Assembly: GCF_002844375.1 (NCBI RefSeq) | Contig: NZ_CP024200.1 | Location: 726,001-790,000, forward strand | Length of the DNA: 64,000 bases | Reading direction: 5' to 3' | From: Thalassospira marina | Lineage (GTDB): Bacteria > Pseudomonadota > Alphaproteobacteria > Rhodospirillales > Thalassospiraceae | Shown here: piece by piece, positions 24,786 to 33,686 of the stretch | Layout: every line of letters starts with the position of its first letter | How positions within the stretch are numbered: the first letter of the stretch is position 1 | Made by a program: the position numbers and the translations under genes | Notes under the pieces: generated by a model | Database searches by the model: none | The model's input: only the letters and a program-made list of their open reading frames with translations | What the model was told of the DNA's origin: nothing

Positions 24786-26176
24786 TATGCCGCCCCCGAC
24801 CATGCCAGCAGGTCCTGCGCCAGGCTGCTTTCCAGATTGGGGCGGGTCCGGCCCATCTGGTCAAAAATTTCGCGTTCGCGCAGCCATGCGGCAAATTCCG
24901 GTGCGGGCTGCAAATTCAGGGCTGACCGCAAATACATGGCATCGTGAAAACTCGTGCTCTGATAATTCAGCATGATGTCATCGGCACCGGGCACACCAAT
25001 AACAAAATTGGTGCCCGCCACACCCAGCAATGTCAAAAGGTTGTCCATATCATCCTGGTCGGCTTCGGCATGGTTGGTGTAACACACATCAACCCCCATC
25101 GGTACGCCCAGTAGCTTGGCACAGAAATGGTCCTCCAACCCGGCGCGGGTAATCTGTTTGCCATCATACAAATATTCCGGCCCGATAAAGCCCACCACCG
25201 TATTCACCAGCAACGGCGAAAAGGCACGGGCAACGGCATAGGCGCGTGCCTCCACCGTTTGCTGGTCCAGCCCTTCATGCGCATCCGCCGACAGGGCAGC
25301 GCCCTGCCCGGTTTCAAAATACATCACATCCTTGCCAACCGTCCCGCGATTGAGCGATAACGCCGCCTGCTGCGCCTCGGCCAGCAGGGCAAGGTTAATG
25401 CCAAAACTGTCATTGGCGGACTGCGTTCCCGCGATGGACTGAAACACCAGATCAACCGGCGCATTGCGGTTTATGGCCTCAATCGCGGTTGTTACATGGG
25501 CCAGCACACAGGACTGCGTCGGAATTTGCAGCCGTTCGCGCACATCGTCAATCAGCTTCAAAAGCTCGATCATGGCATCGGGGCTATCGGTTGCCGGGTT
25601 AATACCAATCACGGCATCCCCTGCCCCATGCATCAGTCCATCCAAAATGGATGCCGCAACACCAGCCGGGTCATCTGTGGGGTGATTGGGCTGTAACCGC
25701 ACACCCAAATGGCCTTCCAGCCCGATGGTATTGCGAAATGCGGTGACAACCCGGCATTTTTTGGCAACGGCAATCAGGTCCTGGTTGCGCATTAGTTTGC
25801 TCACCGCAGCCACCATTTCCGGTGTCAGGCCCGGTGCCAGTGCCTTAAGGGCTGCCGGTGTAGCCTCGTCTGACAGCAGCCAGTTGCGAAAATCCCCAAC
25901 GGTAAGCGACGATACCGCCAAAAACGCCTGATAATCATGCCCATCCATGATCAGGCGCGTCACTTCATCGCGCTCATAGGGCACCAGGGCCTCGGTCAAA
26001 AACCGTTTCAGCGGAATTTCCGCCAGCGCATAGCGCGCGGCCACCCGTTCCTCGTCCGACCCGGCACCCAGCCCGGCCAGCATATCGCCCGAACGCAACG
26101 GGCTTGCCTTGGCCAGCACTGTTTTCAAATCCGGGAATGCAAACCGGGTCATACCGGCGGCGGAAGCATAGCTCAA
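24785..26176 (-). CDS. eutB: Ethanolamine ammonia-lyase large subunit
   Basis: 463 residues, the standard EutB TIM-barrel length. Recognisable parts: FPDLKTVLAKASPLRSGD, NPATDSPDAM, QSIAGTQSANDSFGINLALLAE (cut), GPEYLYDGKQI, CYTNHAEADQDD and LNYQSTSFHDA. The start is TTG: GGAGG lies nine bases upstream and MSYAS aligns with the family N-terminus. No EutA reactivase, permease, acetaldehyde dehydrogenase or microcompartment gene is in the window, so ethanolamine use here is of the simple, compartment-free type or is completed by genes elsewhere. Confidence 0.93.
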   Translation of the reverse strand: MSYASAAGMTRFAFPDLKTVLAKASPLRSGDMLAGLGAGSDEERVAARYALAEIPLKRFLTEALVPYERDEVTRLIMDGHDYQAFLAVSSLTVGDFRNWLLSDEATPAALKALAPGLTPEMVAAVSKLMRNQDLIAVAKKCRVVTAFRNTIGLEGHLGVRLQPNHPTDDPAGVAASILDGLMHGAGDAVIGINPATDSPDAMIELLKLIDDVRERLQIPTQSCVLAHVTTAIEAINRNAPVDLVFQSIAGTQSANDSFGINLALLAEAQQAALSLNRGTVGKDVMYFETGQGAALSADAHEGLDQQTVEARAYAVARAFSPLLVNTVVGFIGPEYLYDGKQITRAGLEDHFCAKLLGVPMGVDVCYTNHAEADQDDMDNLLTLLGVAGTNFVIGVPGADDIMLNYQSTSFHDAMYLRSALNLQPAPEFAAWLREREIFDQMGRTRPNLESSLAQDLLAWSGAA

Positions 26177-26367
26177 AACGGCAACCTCCAGATCGGGTCG
26201 AACAGCCAGGCCTATCCCCGCCGTTATTCAGGGCAGACCTGTTTCAAATTTATCAATTCAATGATGGCGCGATTTCCCCCTAACCAGAATGATCCTTCTG
26301 GTGCAAACACCTGTGTTAAATATTCAGCAGTGCGGCGGGAGATTGTAAAAATGATTATGAATTAAGC

Positions 26368-26408
26368 AAAAACACCCTGACAACATCATGATGGATATCG
26401 TCAGGGTG
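26368..26408 (-). terminator. Rho-independent terminator of the nitrilase-aldolase-TRAP operon
   Basis: Arms CACCCTGAC (26373-26381) and GTCAGGGTG (26400-26408); on the minus strand a TTTTT run (complement of 26368-26372) follows. Confidence 0.8.
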
Positions 26409-26420
26409 CTTTTCATGTCC

Positions 26421-27404
26421 TTATTTCGCAGAGAATTTCGCCAGAATTTCGTCAGCACGCGAACCGGTTTTTGCTTTCCAGTCATCAATCACCGGCTGTG
26501 CCGCTGATGACAAAGTTTCAGCAAAGTCAGCATCAACTTTTTCAACCACTGTCATACCGTGTGACCGCAATTCGTCATATTTCGCAGCCTGATTTTTACG
26601 GATCTGGTCTGCGCGCCACTCGGTGGCTTCCTGCCCCGCCTGCATCACAGCCTTTTGTAATTCTGGCGGCAGCGAATTATAAACTTCCAAATTCATATGA
26701 ACGAATGTCAGCGGCATCGCATAGTTGATCTGCGTAAAGACACTTGTGTAATCCCAGAAATTGGCAGCAGCACCACCATCCACACCGGTCAAGACGGCCG
26801 AAATTGAGCCGGTCGCAAGCTGTGGAACAACATCGGACCATGAAATTTGCAGGGGTGACGCCCCCAAAGCATCAAGCACGCGGGTCCCCGTTGCATCATA
26901 GGTCCGAATGCGCAGATTTTTCAAATCCGCCTGGGATTTGATTTCCTGCTCCGCCCAAATACCCGACGGATCAATCCAGCCCGCATGGATCAGTTTCTGG
27001 TCATACTTTTCAAAGACCTTTTCATAATAAGGACGTGCAATTTCCCAAAGCTTGCGAACATCATCAAAATCTTTGGCAACAAATGGAAGCGAGCTTAACA
27101 AAAAGATCGGATCAACACCGGCCAGCGTTCCGCTAACCGTGGTGGCAATCGGCAAGGCTCCGTCGGCAACAGCGAACAGATGGTCCTTCTCGCGGAAACC
27201 AAGTGCTGCGCCGGAATGAATGGTGATTTCGATTTTACCATCCGATAGCTCTTTAAGCCTGTCGGCGAAAAAGACATCGGTTTTCGTATTGATCGAATTC
27301 GGGCCATATTCGGTCGACTGGTCCCAGTTATATTCCGCCGCCTGTGCCTGTCCCAAACAAAGCGGGACGAATGCAACAGCCGCGAACAGCATTGATTTGA
27401 TCAT
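26421..27404 (-). CDS. TRAP transporter solute-binding protein (DctP family)
   Basis: 327 residues from MIKSMLFAAVAFVPLCLG, a signal peptide cleaved about AQAAEYNWD. DctP-type middle: LKNLRIRTYDATGTRVLDALGASPLQISWSDV (cut), with the conserved Arg before the ligand pocket, and VPQLATGSISAVLTGVDGG. GGAGG precedes the ATG at 27404. It is the last gene of a five-gene minus operon, an unusual place since dctP normally comes first. The cargo is presumably the acid or amide processed by the upstream enzymes. Confidence 0.88.
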   Translation of the reverse strand: MIKSMLFAAVAFVPLCLGQAQAAEYNWDQSTEYGPNSINTKTDVFFADRLKELSDGKIEITIHSGAALGFREKDHLFAVADGALPIATTVSGTLAGVDPIFLLSSLPFVAKDFDDVRKLWEIARPYYEKVFEKYDQKLIHAGWIDPSGIWAEQEIKSQADLKNLRIRTYDATGTRVLDALGASPLQISWSDVVPQLATGSISAVLTGVDGGAAANFWDYTSVFTQINYAMPLTFVHMNLEVYNSLPPELQKAVMQAGQEATEWRADQIRKNQAAKYDELRSHGMTVVEKVDADFAETLSSAAQPVIDDWKAKTGSRADEILAKFSAK

Positions 27405-27423
27405 TTTTTGAAGCCTCCATTTT

Positions 27424-28764
27424 TTAGTTAAAAAGCACATTGGGCAGGTACATCACGATTTCCGGCACGAAATAGAAAATCGCCACGCACATGCACATCA
27501 AAAAGCAGAACGGCAGGGCGTACAGCGCCATACGCGAAATCGGCACACCGGAAATGGAATGGATAATCATCAGGTTGAAGCCAACTGGCGGCGTGATCTG
27601 CCCCACCTCGACCATGATCACGAGATAGATGCCAAACCAGATCGGGTCGATCCCCAACCCCTGAACAATGGAAAACAGGATCGGCAGGGTCATCACAATG
27701 ATGGACACGCCATCCAGGATCATGCCGAGAAACAGGAAAAATACCGAGGTGAGCAATATGAACTCGCCGGTCGAAATGTCCGACCCAACAATATAATTGG
27801 CGAGTTCCGACGGGATATGCAGATATCCCAATGCCGTTGAAATCAGCGATGCGGCAATCACAACCGTAAAAATCATGATACTGGTGTGAAGTGTGCTCAT
27901 CAGCGAGGACTGAAACACATCCCATGTTAGCGCACCAGTAACAGCCGTGAGCACAAGCACACAGATCATGCCGATACCCGCCGCCTCGGACGGTGTGGCA
28001 AGCCCCGTATATATCGACCCCAGAACCAGACCAACAATCAAAAGGATCGGCGTTAGATCCTGCAGGCTATTCCATAATGTGTAATTTTCAGCCGGTTTCC
28101 CGTCCTCGCGGACGTCACGGTATTGTGGCGATCCTTCTGCATTCCGATCACCCGAAAGCAAACAGCGAATACCGACATAGGCCGAAAACACCAGGGCAAT
28201 AAAAATGCCCGGCAAAATGCCCGCTGCAAACAAACGGTCAATCGGCACTTCAGCCAGAACACCATAAACAATCATCACAATTGACGGCGGAATCAAAAGA
28301 CCCAGGCTTCCCGACCCGGCAAGCGAACCCAACACCAGACTTTCGCGATAGTTTTTATTACCAAGTTCGGTAATCGTTATGCGACCAACCGTTGCCGTTG
28401 TCGCCGCACTGGACCCGCAAATGGCCGAAAACAGCGTACAACCGAATACATTTGAATGGATCAATCCACCGGGCAACCGACCGACAATGGGTGCCAGCCC
28501 CCGGAAAATGCGCATTGAGATATCGGTTTTTAAAATCAGTTCGCCAATCCAGATGAATAGTGGAATGGCTGAAAGTTCCCAGGAACCGGCACTGCGCAAA
28601 ATGATCGAGCCAAAAATATTCATGACCCGGTCCAGTGGCATATGCCCAAGAAACATCAAAGATCCGGCAGCCACCAGAATAAGGCCGACATAAATCCAGA
28701 TGCCGGATGCAAGAACCAGCAGGATTGCGGCAAGTACAACCGCAGCAGATGTTAACGGGTCCAA
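27424..28764 (-). CDS. TRAP transporter large permease (DctM family)
   Basis: 446 residues, about 12 membrane segments. DctM landmarks: NVFGCTLFSAICGSSAATTATVGR (cut), LLIPPSIVMIVYGVLAE, TPSEAAGIGMICV and QITPPVGFNLMII. The start is TTG at 28764 with GAGG five bases before it; no ATG is nearby in frame. It lies between dctQ (28-bp gap) and dctP. Confidence 0.9.
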   Translation of the reverse strand: MDPLTSAAVVLAAILLVLASGIWIYVGLILVAAGSLMFLGHMPLDRVMNIFGSIILRSAGSWELSAIPLFIWIGELILKTDISMRIFRGLAPIVGRLPGGLIHSNVFGCTLFSAICGSSAATTATVGRITITELGNKNYRESLVLGSLAGSGSLGLLIPPSIVMIVYGVLAEVPIDRLFAAGILPGIFIALVFSAYVGIRCLLSGDRNAEGSPQYRDVREDGKPAENYTLWNSLQDLTPILLIVGLVLGSIYTGLATPSEAAGIGMICVLVLTAVTGALTWDVFQSSLMSTLHTSIMIFTVVIAASLISTALGYLHIPSELANYIVGSDISTGEFILLTSVFFLFLGMILDGVSIIVMTLPILFSIVQGLGIDPIWFGIYLVIMVEVGQITPPVGFNLMIIHSISGVPISRMALYALPFCFLMCMCVAIFYFVPEIVMYLPNVLFN

Positions 28765-28792
28765 TTTAACCTCACCTGAAACGTGGGCTTTT

Positions 28793-29308
28793 TTAAGCCT
28801 TTAGTGATTTTTCAGCATGCAGCAGAACATTGATCGCCAGACGGAGGATATAAAACCCAAGACCAACGATAATAAGTGACTGCGGAATCCACAGGGGCGT
28901 TTCGGCAAAGCTGGAACTGGTGATCCCAAAACGCCAATTGCGGGTAAAGATGTTGTAAAGCGCGCCAAACAACAGCAAACACGCTGCCATAGCCGCCAGA
29001 TTGGCAAACGCATCGGCAATTTCGCGCCCGCGTGGACCCAGAATGTTCTTAAGAAGATTCACCCGGATCAGCCGGTCTTCGGTGTGGGTTGCGGCAAGGG
29101 CGAGAAAAATCATCGCCCCCAGCGCATAACCCACAAATTCCTCTAACACGAAGGTCGATGTGTCAAAGAAAGCCCTAAGCACAATTTCAACTGTTATATG
29201 CACCAGCATATAAACAATCAGTGCTGCCGAGACCCAGGACAGCCAGCGCCCCAAACGGGTCATTGCGCGGTCAATACGCCCGATAAAGGACGTGCGGATT
29301 TCCGTCAT
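28793..29308 (-). CDS. TRAP transporter small permease (DctQ family)
   Basis: 171 residues, four predicted membrane segments, with the DctQ-type motif EIVLRAFFDTSTFVLEEFVGYALG (cut into VLRAFFD and LEEFVGY). ATG at 29308 overlaps the aldolase stop by 4 bp (ATGA), tying the transporter to the aldolase translationally. Confidence 0.88.
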   Translation of the reverse strand: MTEIRTSFIGRIDRAMTRLGRWLSWVSAALIVYMLVHITVEIVLRAFFDTSTFVLEEFVGYALGAMIFLALAATHTEDRLIRVNLLKNILGPRGREIADAFANLAAMAACLLLFGALYNIFTRNWRFGITSSSFAETPLWIPQSLIIVGLGFYILRLAINVLLHAEKSLKA

Positions 29309-30042
29309 TTTCCTGCTATCTCGTTCATATCGTTCATGGCCGTCTTCAGGCCGTGGAATATCGCCCCATGTTCCATGATCAATACGGAATAAGAGGCACC
29401 ATTTTCATGGGCGAACGCCTTTTCTTCAGGGCTCCAGGCCGGAAGGGCCCACACCTTGCCGCTGGCTTGTGCCGCAGCCGCGACCTTTGCCAGATCATCA
29501 AAATCACCGGGCTTGCGGGAATAGGCGCCACGGTCCCGACGCAAAGACAAATCGGACGGACCAATAAAAACGCCGTCGACCGTTGGCAGGGACAAAATCC
29601 CTTCGATTTCCTCGATCGCGCCATGATCTTCGATCATTGGATAACAGCGGGTTTTGCTATCCTGTTCGGCAACCCAATTATCATTGAAACCCGCATAAGA
29701 CGACGTCCGGCCACCAGCAAAACTGCGATCCCCAAGCGGCGGGAACTTGGCAAAGGCGCAAATTTCCTCGGCATGGGCTTTGCTTAGAATATGCGGGATC
29801 ACAACTGCATCCGCGCCAAAATCAAGTGCTTGCTGAATAGGGCCGCGTTCAGGGCCAAGAACCTTTGCCAAAACCTCAAATCCCAGGGCTTTCAGAAACG
29901 GAATAAAGCGTTCAAGGTCCTGCAAATCAAACGAACCATGTTCGATATCAAGAATGATGAATTCATATCCGGCCAGTCGCGCCATTTCAGCAGACGCAAA
30001 ACCGGGCGAGGACATCCAGAAACCATATTTGGAAGCAGTCAT
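29305..30042 (-). CDS. HpcH/HpaI-family class II aldolase, altered at a key arginine
   Basis: 245 residues. The fold motifs are clear: LDIEHGSFD (catalytic-base His), QQALDFGADAVVIPHI, YPMIEDHGAIEEIEGIL (metal-binding Glu) and VDGVFIGPSDLS (metal-binding Asp). The family cleaves 4-hydroxy-2-oxo acids to pyruvate or oxaloacetate plus an aldehyde. Where HpaI has an Arg (VRVP-type strand, Arg70) that holds the pyruvate carboxylate, this protein has Lys (LAKVLGPE). It is coupled to dctQ downstream and preceded by the nitrilase gene. The substrate is not assigned. Confidence 0.85.
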   Translation of the reverse strand: MTASKYGFWMSSPGFASAEMARLAGYEFIILDIEHGSFDLQDLERFIPFLKALGFEVLAKVLGPERGPIQQALDFGADAVVIPHILSKAHAEEICAFAKFPPLGDRSFAGGRTSSYAGFNDNWVAEQDSKTRCYPMIEDHGAIEEIEGILSLPTVDGVFIGPSDLSLRRDRGAYSRKPGDFDDLAKVAAAAQASGKVWALPAWSPEEKAFAHENGASYSVLIMEHGAIFHGLKTAMNDMNEIAGK

Positions 30043-30128
30043 AACAAAGACCTTTTATTCAATTCAAATGGTGACGCGAGAAAGACCTGAAAGCGTAAGG
30101 ATGCGGCACCTGGCGGCACCGTTGGGGA

Positions 30129-30950
30129 TTACGCGATTTTCAGGTCGTACATGTCCGCACGACGGTTACCAAGGGATGGCAATTCCTCGCGGGTTTTGGT
30201 CTGCATTGAAAAATCAAGATCGGCGACGGCATATCCGACGCAATCAGCCATGCGGGCCAAAACATTGCCCCACGGGTCAATAATGATGCTGCGTCCATTG
30301 CATGCCCCGGCAGGCGGATATGGCCCAAACTGCCCCGGTGCAATAACAAAACACTGATTTTCGATTGCACGCGCACGTAACAGAACTTCCCAATGGTCCC
30401 GTCCGGTATAAAGAGCAAATGCCGCCGGCACGAAAAGGATCTCAGCCCCATTTAACGCCTGCAGACGGAAAAGCTCGGGAAAACGCACGTCATAGCAAAT
30501 CGACAAACCAGCCTTATGGCCATCGACTTCGCCCATAACGACACCGTCCCCAGGTACCACCGTATCGGATTCACGATAGGTAATACGTCCGGGCAGATCG
30601 ACATCGTAAAGGTGCAGTTTGTTATACTGGGCGGAAATTTTACCGCCACGATCAAATAAGAAGCTGCGATTGTTACAGCGCTCGGCATCGTCCGTCTGGA
30701 TGCGGATCGAACCCAAAAGGATATTCACGCCAAGTTCCGCAGCAAGAGCAGAAAACCGCCGGGTGGTGGGTCCATCATCGGGCTCGGCTGAGGCAAGCGC
30801 CCCCTCTTTCGGCCCCTGATAGTCGGTATATTCAGGCAACGCGATCAAATCTGCCCGGTCCGCTGCCGCTTCACGCACCAGCTTTTCTGCTGTTGCAAGG
30901 TTTTGTTCTTTATCGTCCCGGGAGTTCAACTGACATATCGCGACACGCAT
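30129..30950 (-). CDS. Carbon-nitrogen hydrolase (Nit1/Nit2-like amidase)
   Basis: 273 residues from MRVAICQLNSRDDKEQN. The nitrilase-superfamily triad is intact: Glu40 (LPEY), Lys111 (NKLHLYDV) and Cys152 (ICYDVRFPELFR). The sequence around the Lys and Cys resembles omega-amidase/deaminated glutathione amidase (Nit2/Nit1) more than true nitrilases, predicting hydrolysis of a carboxamide of a 2-oxo or dicarboxylic acid. AAGGACG precedes the ATG at 30950. It heads the operon and faces a divergent GntR regulator. Confidence 0.88.
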   Translation of the reverse strand: MRVAICQLNSRDDKEQNLATAEKLVREAAADRADLIALPEYTDYQGPKEGALASAEPDDGPTTRRFSALAAELGVNILLGSIRIQTDDAERCNNRSFLFDRGGKISAQYNKLHLYDVDLPGRITYRESDTVVPGDGVVMGEVDGHKAGLSICYDVRFPELFRLQALNGAEILFVPAAFALYTGRDHWEVLLRARAIENQCFVIAPGQFGPYPPAGACNGRSIIIDPWGNVLARMADCVGYAVADLDFSMQTKTREELPSLGNRRADMYDLKIA

Positions 30951-30981
30951 TTTTCGTCCTTTCGACAAATTTTATTCACCG

Positions 30982-31001
30982 TGTATACATGACATGTACA
31001 T
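30982..31001. promoter_or_regulatory. Tandem palindromes, candidate GntR/FCD operators
   Basis: TGTATACA (30982-30989) and ATGTACAT (30994-31001) are each perfect palindromes with centres 12 bp apart. They lie between the divergent nitrilase (30950) and GntR (31080) starts and match the TGTATACA style of FCD-family sites. Confidence 0.55.
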
Positions 31002-31079
31002 AAAAAATATTTCGTTGTCTACCCCGTCTACGTGGTGTAATTCTCCCATGGGACAAAAATACAACCCGAACGAGGAATC

Positions 31080-31757
31080 ATGACGCAAACTGTCGAGAAG
31101 ACAAAAAATATGGAAAACGGTTCCAAAAGACCGGCCAAAGAACTTGTCTATGACTATGTTCGGGGGAAAATTTTAAATGGCGAATGGCGCGGAGGGGACT
31201 TCATTGAAGAAAAAGTTGTTTCCGAAGCCGTCGGTGTTTCCCGCACACCTGTGCGCGAGGCCCTTCATCGCTTGCAGGGTGATCATTATATCAGCATGAC
31301 ACCGCGGCGCGGGGCTGTCGTGCGGCAAATTACGGCGCAGGAACTTGTTGAAGTATACGAAAGCCGACGCCTGATAGAAATTCATGCGATGCAACGCATC
31401 TGCCGTGAACGATTACCGATCCCGCCAATTCTGCGCGAACTTTACGAAAAGATGTGTGAAACCAGCAAAAGTCACGATTTTGTTCAACGGGCTGAATATG
31501 ATCAGGAATTTCATCGCAACATCGTTGCGACGATAAATAATGCTGTTCTGGTCGAGCTTTACGGATCACTGCAGGTTCGCCAACAACGGGTTGCCATTGC
31601 TGCAATGCGGGTACAACCGTCCCGTGCTGAAACGATTGATCAGGAACACCATGATCTGATCCAGGCACTGGAAAATTTCGACGAAGAAAGCGCGATCGAG
31701 ATCATCTCGCGGCATTTGCGACCGGTCATCGACGTCGTCTCGCGGTTGCCTGTGTAA
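31080..31757 (+). CDS. GntR-family (FCD) transcriptional regulator
   Basis: 225 residues. Winged HTH: GDFIEEKVVSEAVGVSRTPVREALHRL (cut) and TPRRGAVVRQITAQ; FCD domain with YDQEFHRNIV ... EHHDLIQAL ... SRHLRPVI supplying the metal-ligand His residues. GAGGAATC precedes the ATG. It is divergent from the nitrilase-aldolase-TRAP operon and is its probable repressor. The convergent SDR gene ends 25 bp beyond its stop. Confidence 0.88.
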   Translation: MTQTVEKTKNMENGSKRPAKELVYDYVRGKILNGEWRGGDFIEEKVVSEAVGVSRTPVREALHRLQGDHYISMTPRRGAVVRQITAQELVEVYESRRLIEIHAMQRICRERLPIPPILRELYEKMCETSKSHDFVQRAEYDQEFHRNIVATINNAVLVELYGSLQVRQQRVAIAAMRVQPSRAETIDQEHHDLIQALENFDEESAIEIISRHLRPVIDVVSRLPV

Positions 31758-31782
31758 GGCCTGTAAGTAACCGCAATACGAA

Positions 31783-32550
31783 TTACAAAGAAACGCTGAT
31801 CCCGCCATCAACAAACAGGGTATGACCATTTACAAAGCTGGCGGCGTCAGAGCTTAAAAACACGGCGGCGCCGACCAGTTCATCGACATTGCCCCAACGG
31901 CCCGCCGGCGTGCGCTTTTCAAGCCAGGCGGAAAATTCGGCATCATTTACCAAGGCCTCGTTAAGCGGGGTTTTGAAATAGCCCGGGGCAATGGCATTAA
32001 CGCGCAGACCATGGCGTGCCCAATCGGTTGCCATACCGCTGGTAAAGTTGCGCACCGCCCCCTTGGTGGCTGTATAGGGCGCAATGCCGGGGCGGGCCAG
32101 TGCGCTTTGCACCGATGCCATATTAATGATCGCCCCCTGTTGACGCGCAATCATTTTACGCGCCACAGCCTGCCCCACATAAAACAGGCTGGAAATATTT
32201 GTCTGGATCAGTTTTTCCCATTCGCTATGGGGAAAATCTTCAAGCGGGGTGCGAAACTGCATACCGGCATTATTAATCAGGATATCTATTGGTCCCTGCC
32301 CGGCCTCAATTTCATCGACGGCGGCAGCAACCGCAAACGGGTCGGTGACATCGAAAATTGAAATGGCGGCATCAATACCGTCCGCTTTTAACCGCGTTGC
32401 GGCCTGTTGTGTGCGCTCGCTGTTGCGGCCATTAATAACGACCCTGGCCCCATGTTGCGCCAACCCCCGCGCCAGCGCATAACCGATCCCCTGCCCCGAA
32501 CCGGTAACAAGCGCGCGACGACCGGCAAGATCAAACAGCGGAAAAGACAT
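31783..32550 (-). CDS. SDR oxidoreductase, gluconate 5-dehydrogenase-like
   Basis: 255 residues. TGSGQGIG, NNAGMQFRTPLEDF, the catalytic Ser of MASVQS, YTATKGAV and the IAPGYFKTPLN segment are typical of Ga5DH/IdnO proteins that reduce 5-keto-D-gluconate to gluconate. AGGAG precedes the ATG. It stands alone between a convergent GntR gene and the upstream deo operon terminator. Together with the idonate-5-dehydrogenase-like gene 11 kb away it could complete an L-idonate route; this link is inference only. Confidence 0.8.
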   Translation of the reverse strand: MSFPLFDLAGRRALVTGSGQGIGYALARGLAQHGARVVINGRNSERTQQAATRLKADGIDAAISIFDVTDPFAVAAAVDEIEAGQGPIDILINNAGMQFRTPLEDFPHSEWEKLIQTNISSLFYVGQAVARKMIARQQGAIINMASVQSALARPGIAPYTATKGAVRNFTSGMATDWARHGLRVNAIAPGYFKTPLNEALVNDAEFSAWLEKRTPAGRWGNVDELVGAAVFLSSDAASFVNGHTLFVDGGISVSL

Positions 32551-32685
32551 TCGGGGCTCCTGTTACTTACATAAATAGAAACAGGATCACATCATCCCTG
32601 CATCGCAAGTTCAAGGAGTATTCATCATACTATTTAGGCGGCAGCGGAATGACGGTTCTTTTATTCAGCATTGCATTCGGGGTAT

Positions 32686-32718
32686 AAAAAAACCGGGCGC
32701 CTTTTGGACCGCCCGGTT
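32686..32718 (-). terminator. Rho-independent terminator of the deoxyribose-type operon
   Basis: Arms AACCGGGCG (32691-32699) and CGCCCGGTT (32710-32718) with a 10-nt loop; a seven-base T run follows on the minus strand (complement of 32686-32692). Confidence 0.88.
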
Positions 32719-32744
32719 TTGAAATTATATATTTCAGCGAAAAA

Positions 32745-33671
32745 TCACAGCGACTGGCAGAATTTTTCAAATTCCTGCACGGTTGCATATGATTTCTGCG
32801 TACCCGCACGGGTGATGCTGTCTGCCGCATAGCGCACAGCCATATCAAGGGCTGCTTTGACATCGTGGTTTTCAACATAATAACGGGCAAAGCTGCCAAT
32901 GAAGGCGTCGCCAGCACCGGTCGTATCCACCGGTTTAACCGAAACCGGGTCGATATGAACGGCGTCGTTATCGCCATCAACCAAAAGCGCACCATCACCG
33001 CCCAGGGTGACAATCACGGTTTTAACACCACGCGCAATCAGGCTACGGGCGGCGGTTTCGGCATCAGAAAGCGAATTGACCGGCATGCCGGAAATGGTGG
33101 CAAGTTCCGTCTGGTTCGGGACCAGGAAGGTTGCCTTCTCAATTTTGGTGCTATCAAGGTCCGCCGGGGCGGGTGCAGGGTTCACCAGCGTTTCAATGCC
33201 GTGTTCGGCCCCAAAGGCAACGGTGTGGTAAACCGTTTCCAGCGGCACTTCGAGCTGCATCAAAATCAGGTCGCATTCCTTAAGCGCATCGGCAGCACGG
33301 TCCACATCTGCGGGCGACAGTTCCGCATTGGCACCCTTGACGATCAGAATGCAGTTTTCCCCCGACGGCTCGACGAAAATGGGGGCCACACCGCTTGATG
33401 TGCCCGGCACACGTTCGACAAACCGGGTATCAATGCCCGATGTTTCAAAATTGCGGATGGTGTTATCAGCGAAGATATCATCGCCAACCTTTGTCACCAT
33501 CATTACATCGGCCCCCAGGCGGGCTGCTGCAATCGCCTGATTGGCGCCCTTGCCGCCGCAGCCCATTTCAAAACGCGGGGCTTCAATGGTTTCGCCGGGC
33601 AACGGCATGCGATCCGTATAGGTAATCAGATCAACCATGTTGCTTCCGACAATGGCAATTTTGCCTGCCAT
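32745..33671 (-). CDS. deoK: PfkB-family sugar kinase, deoxyribokinase-like
   Basis: 308 residues. PfkB/ribokinase motifs: GCGGKGANQAIAAARLG near the N-terminus and DTTGAGDAFIGSF with the catalytic Asp. The opening GSNMVDLITYTDRMPLPGET and the C-terminal GTQKSYATVQEF match what I remember of Salmonella DeoK more closely than ribokinase, predicting ATP-dependent phosphorylation of 2-deoxy-D-ribose at O5. It is the last gene of the operon that starts with deoC, and DeoC consumes the product. Ribokinase is the alternative call. Confidence 0.82.
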   Translation of the reverse strand: MAGKIAIVGSNMVDLITYTDRMPLPGETIEAPRFEMGCGGKGANQAIAAARLGADVMMVTKVGDDIFADNTIRNFETSGIDTRFVERVPGTSSGVAPIFVEPSGENCILIVKGANAELSPADVDRAADALKECDLILMQLEVPLETVYHTVAFGAEHGIETLVNPAPAPADLDSTKIEKATFLVPNQTELATISGMPVNSLSDAETAARSLIARGVKTVIVTLGGDGALLVDGDNDAVHIDPVSVKPVDTTGAGDAFIGSFARYYVENHDVKAALDMAVRYAADSITRAGTQKSYATVQEFEKFCQSL

Positions 33672-33686
33672 GTTTATTCTCCTGAT

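Noticed and set aside
22717..26176. Ethanolamine-utilising microcompartment locus
   Set aside because: Only eutBC are present; there is no shell protein, reactivase or aldehyde dehydrogenase within the window.
31783..32550. Calling the SDR idnO and joining it to the 5-dehydrogenase operon as a firm L-idonate pathway
   Set aside because: The genes are 11 kb apart with several unrelated operons between them, and SDR sequence alone does not fix the substrate. I keep it as an alternative only.
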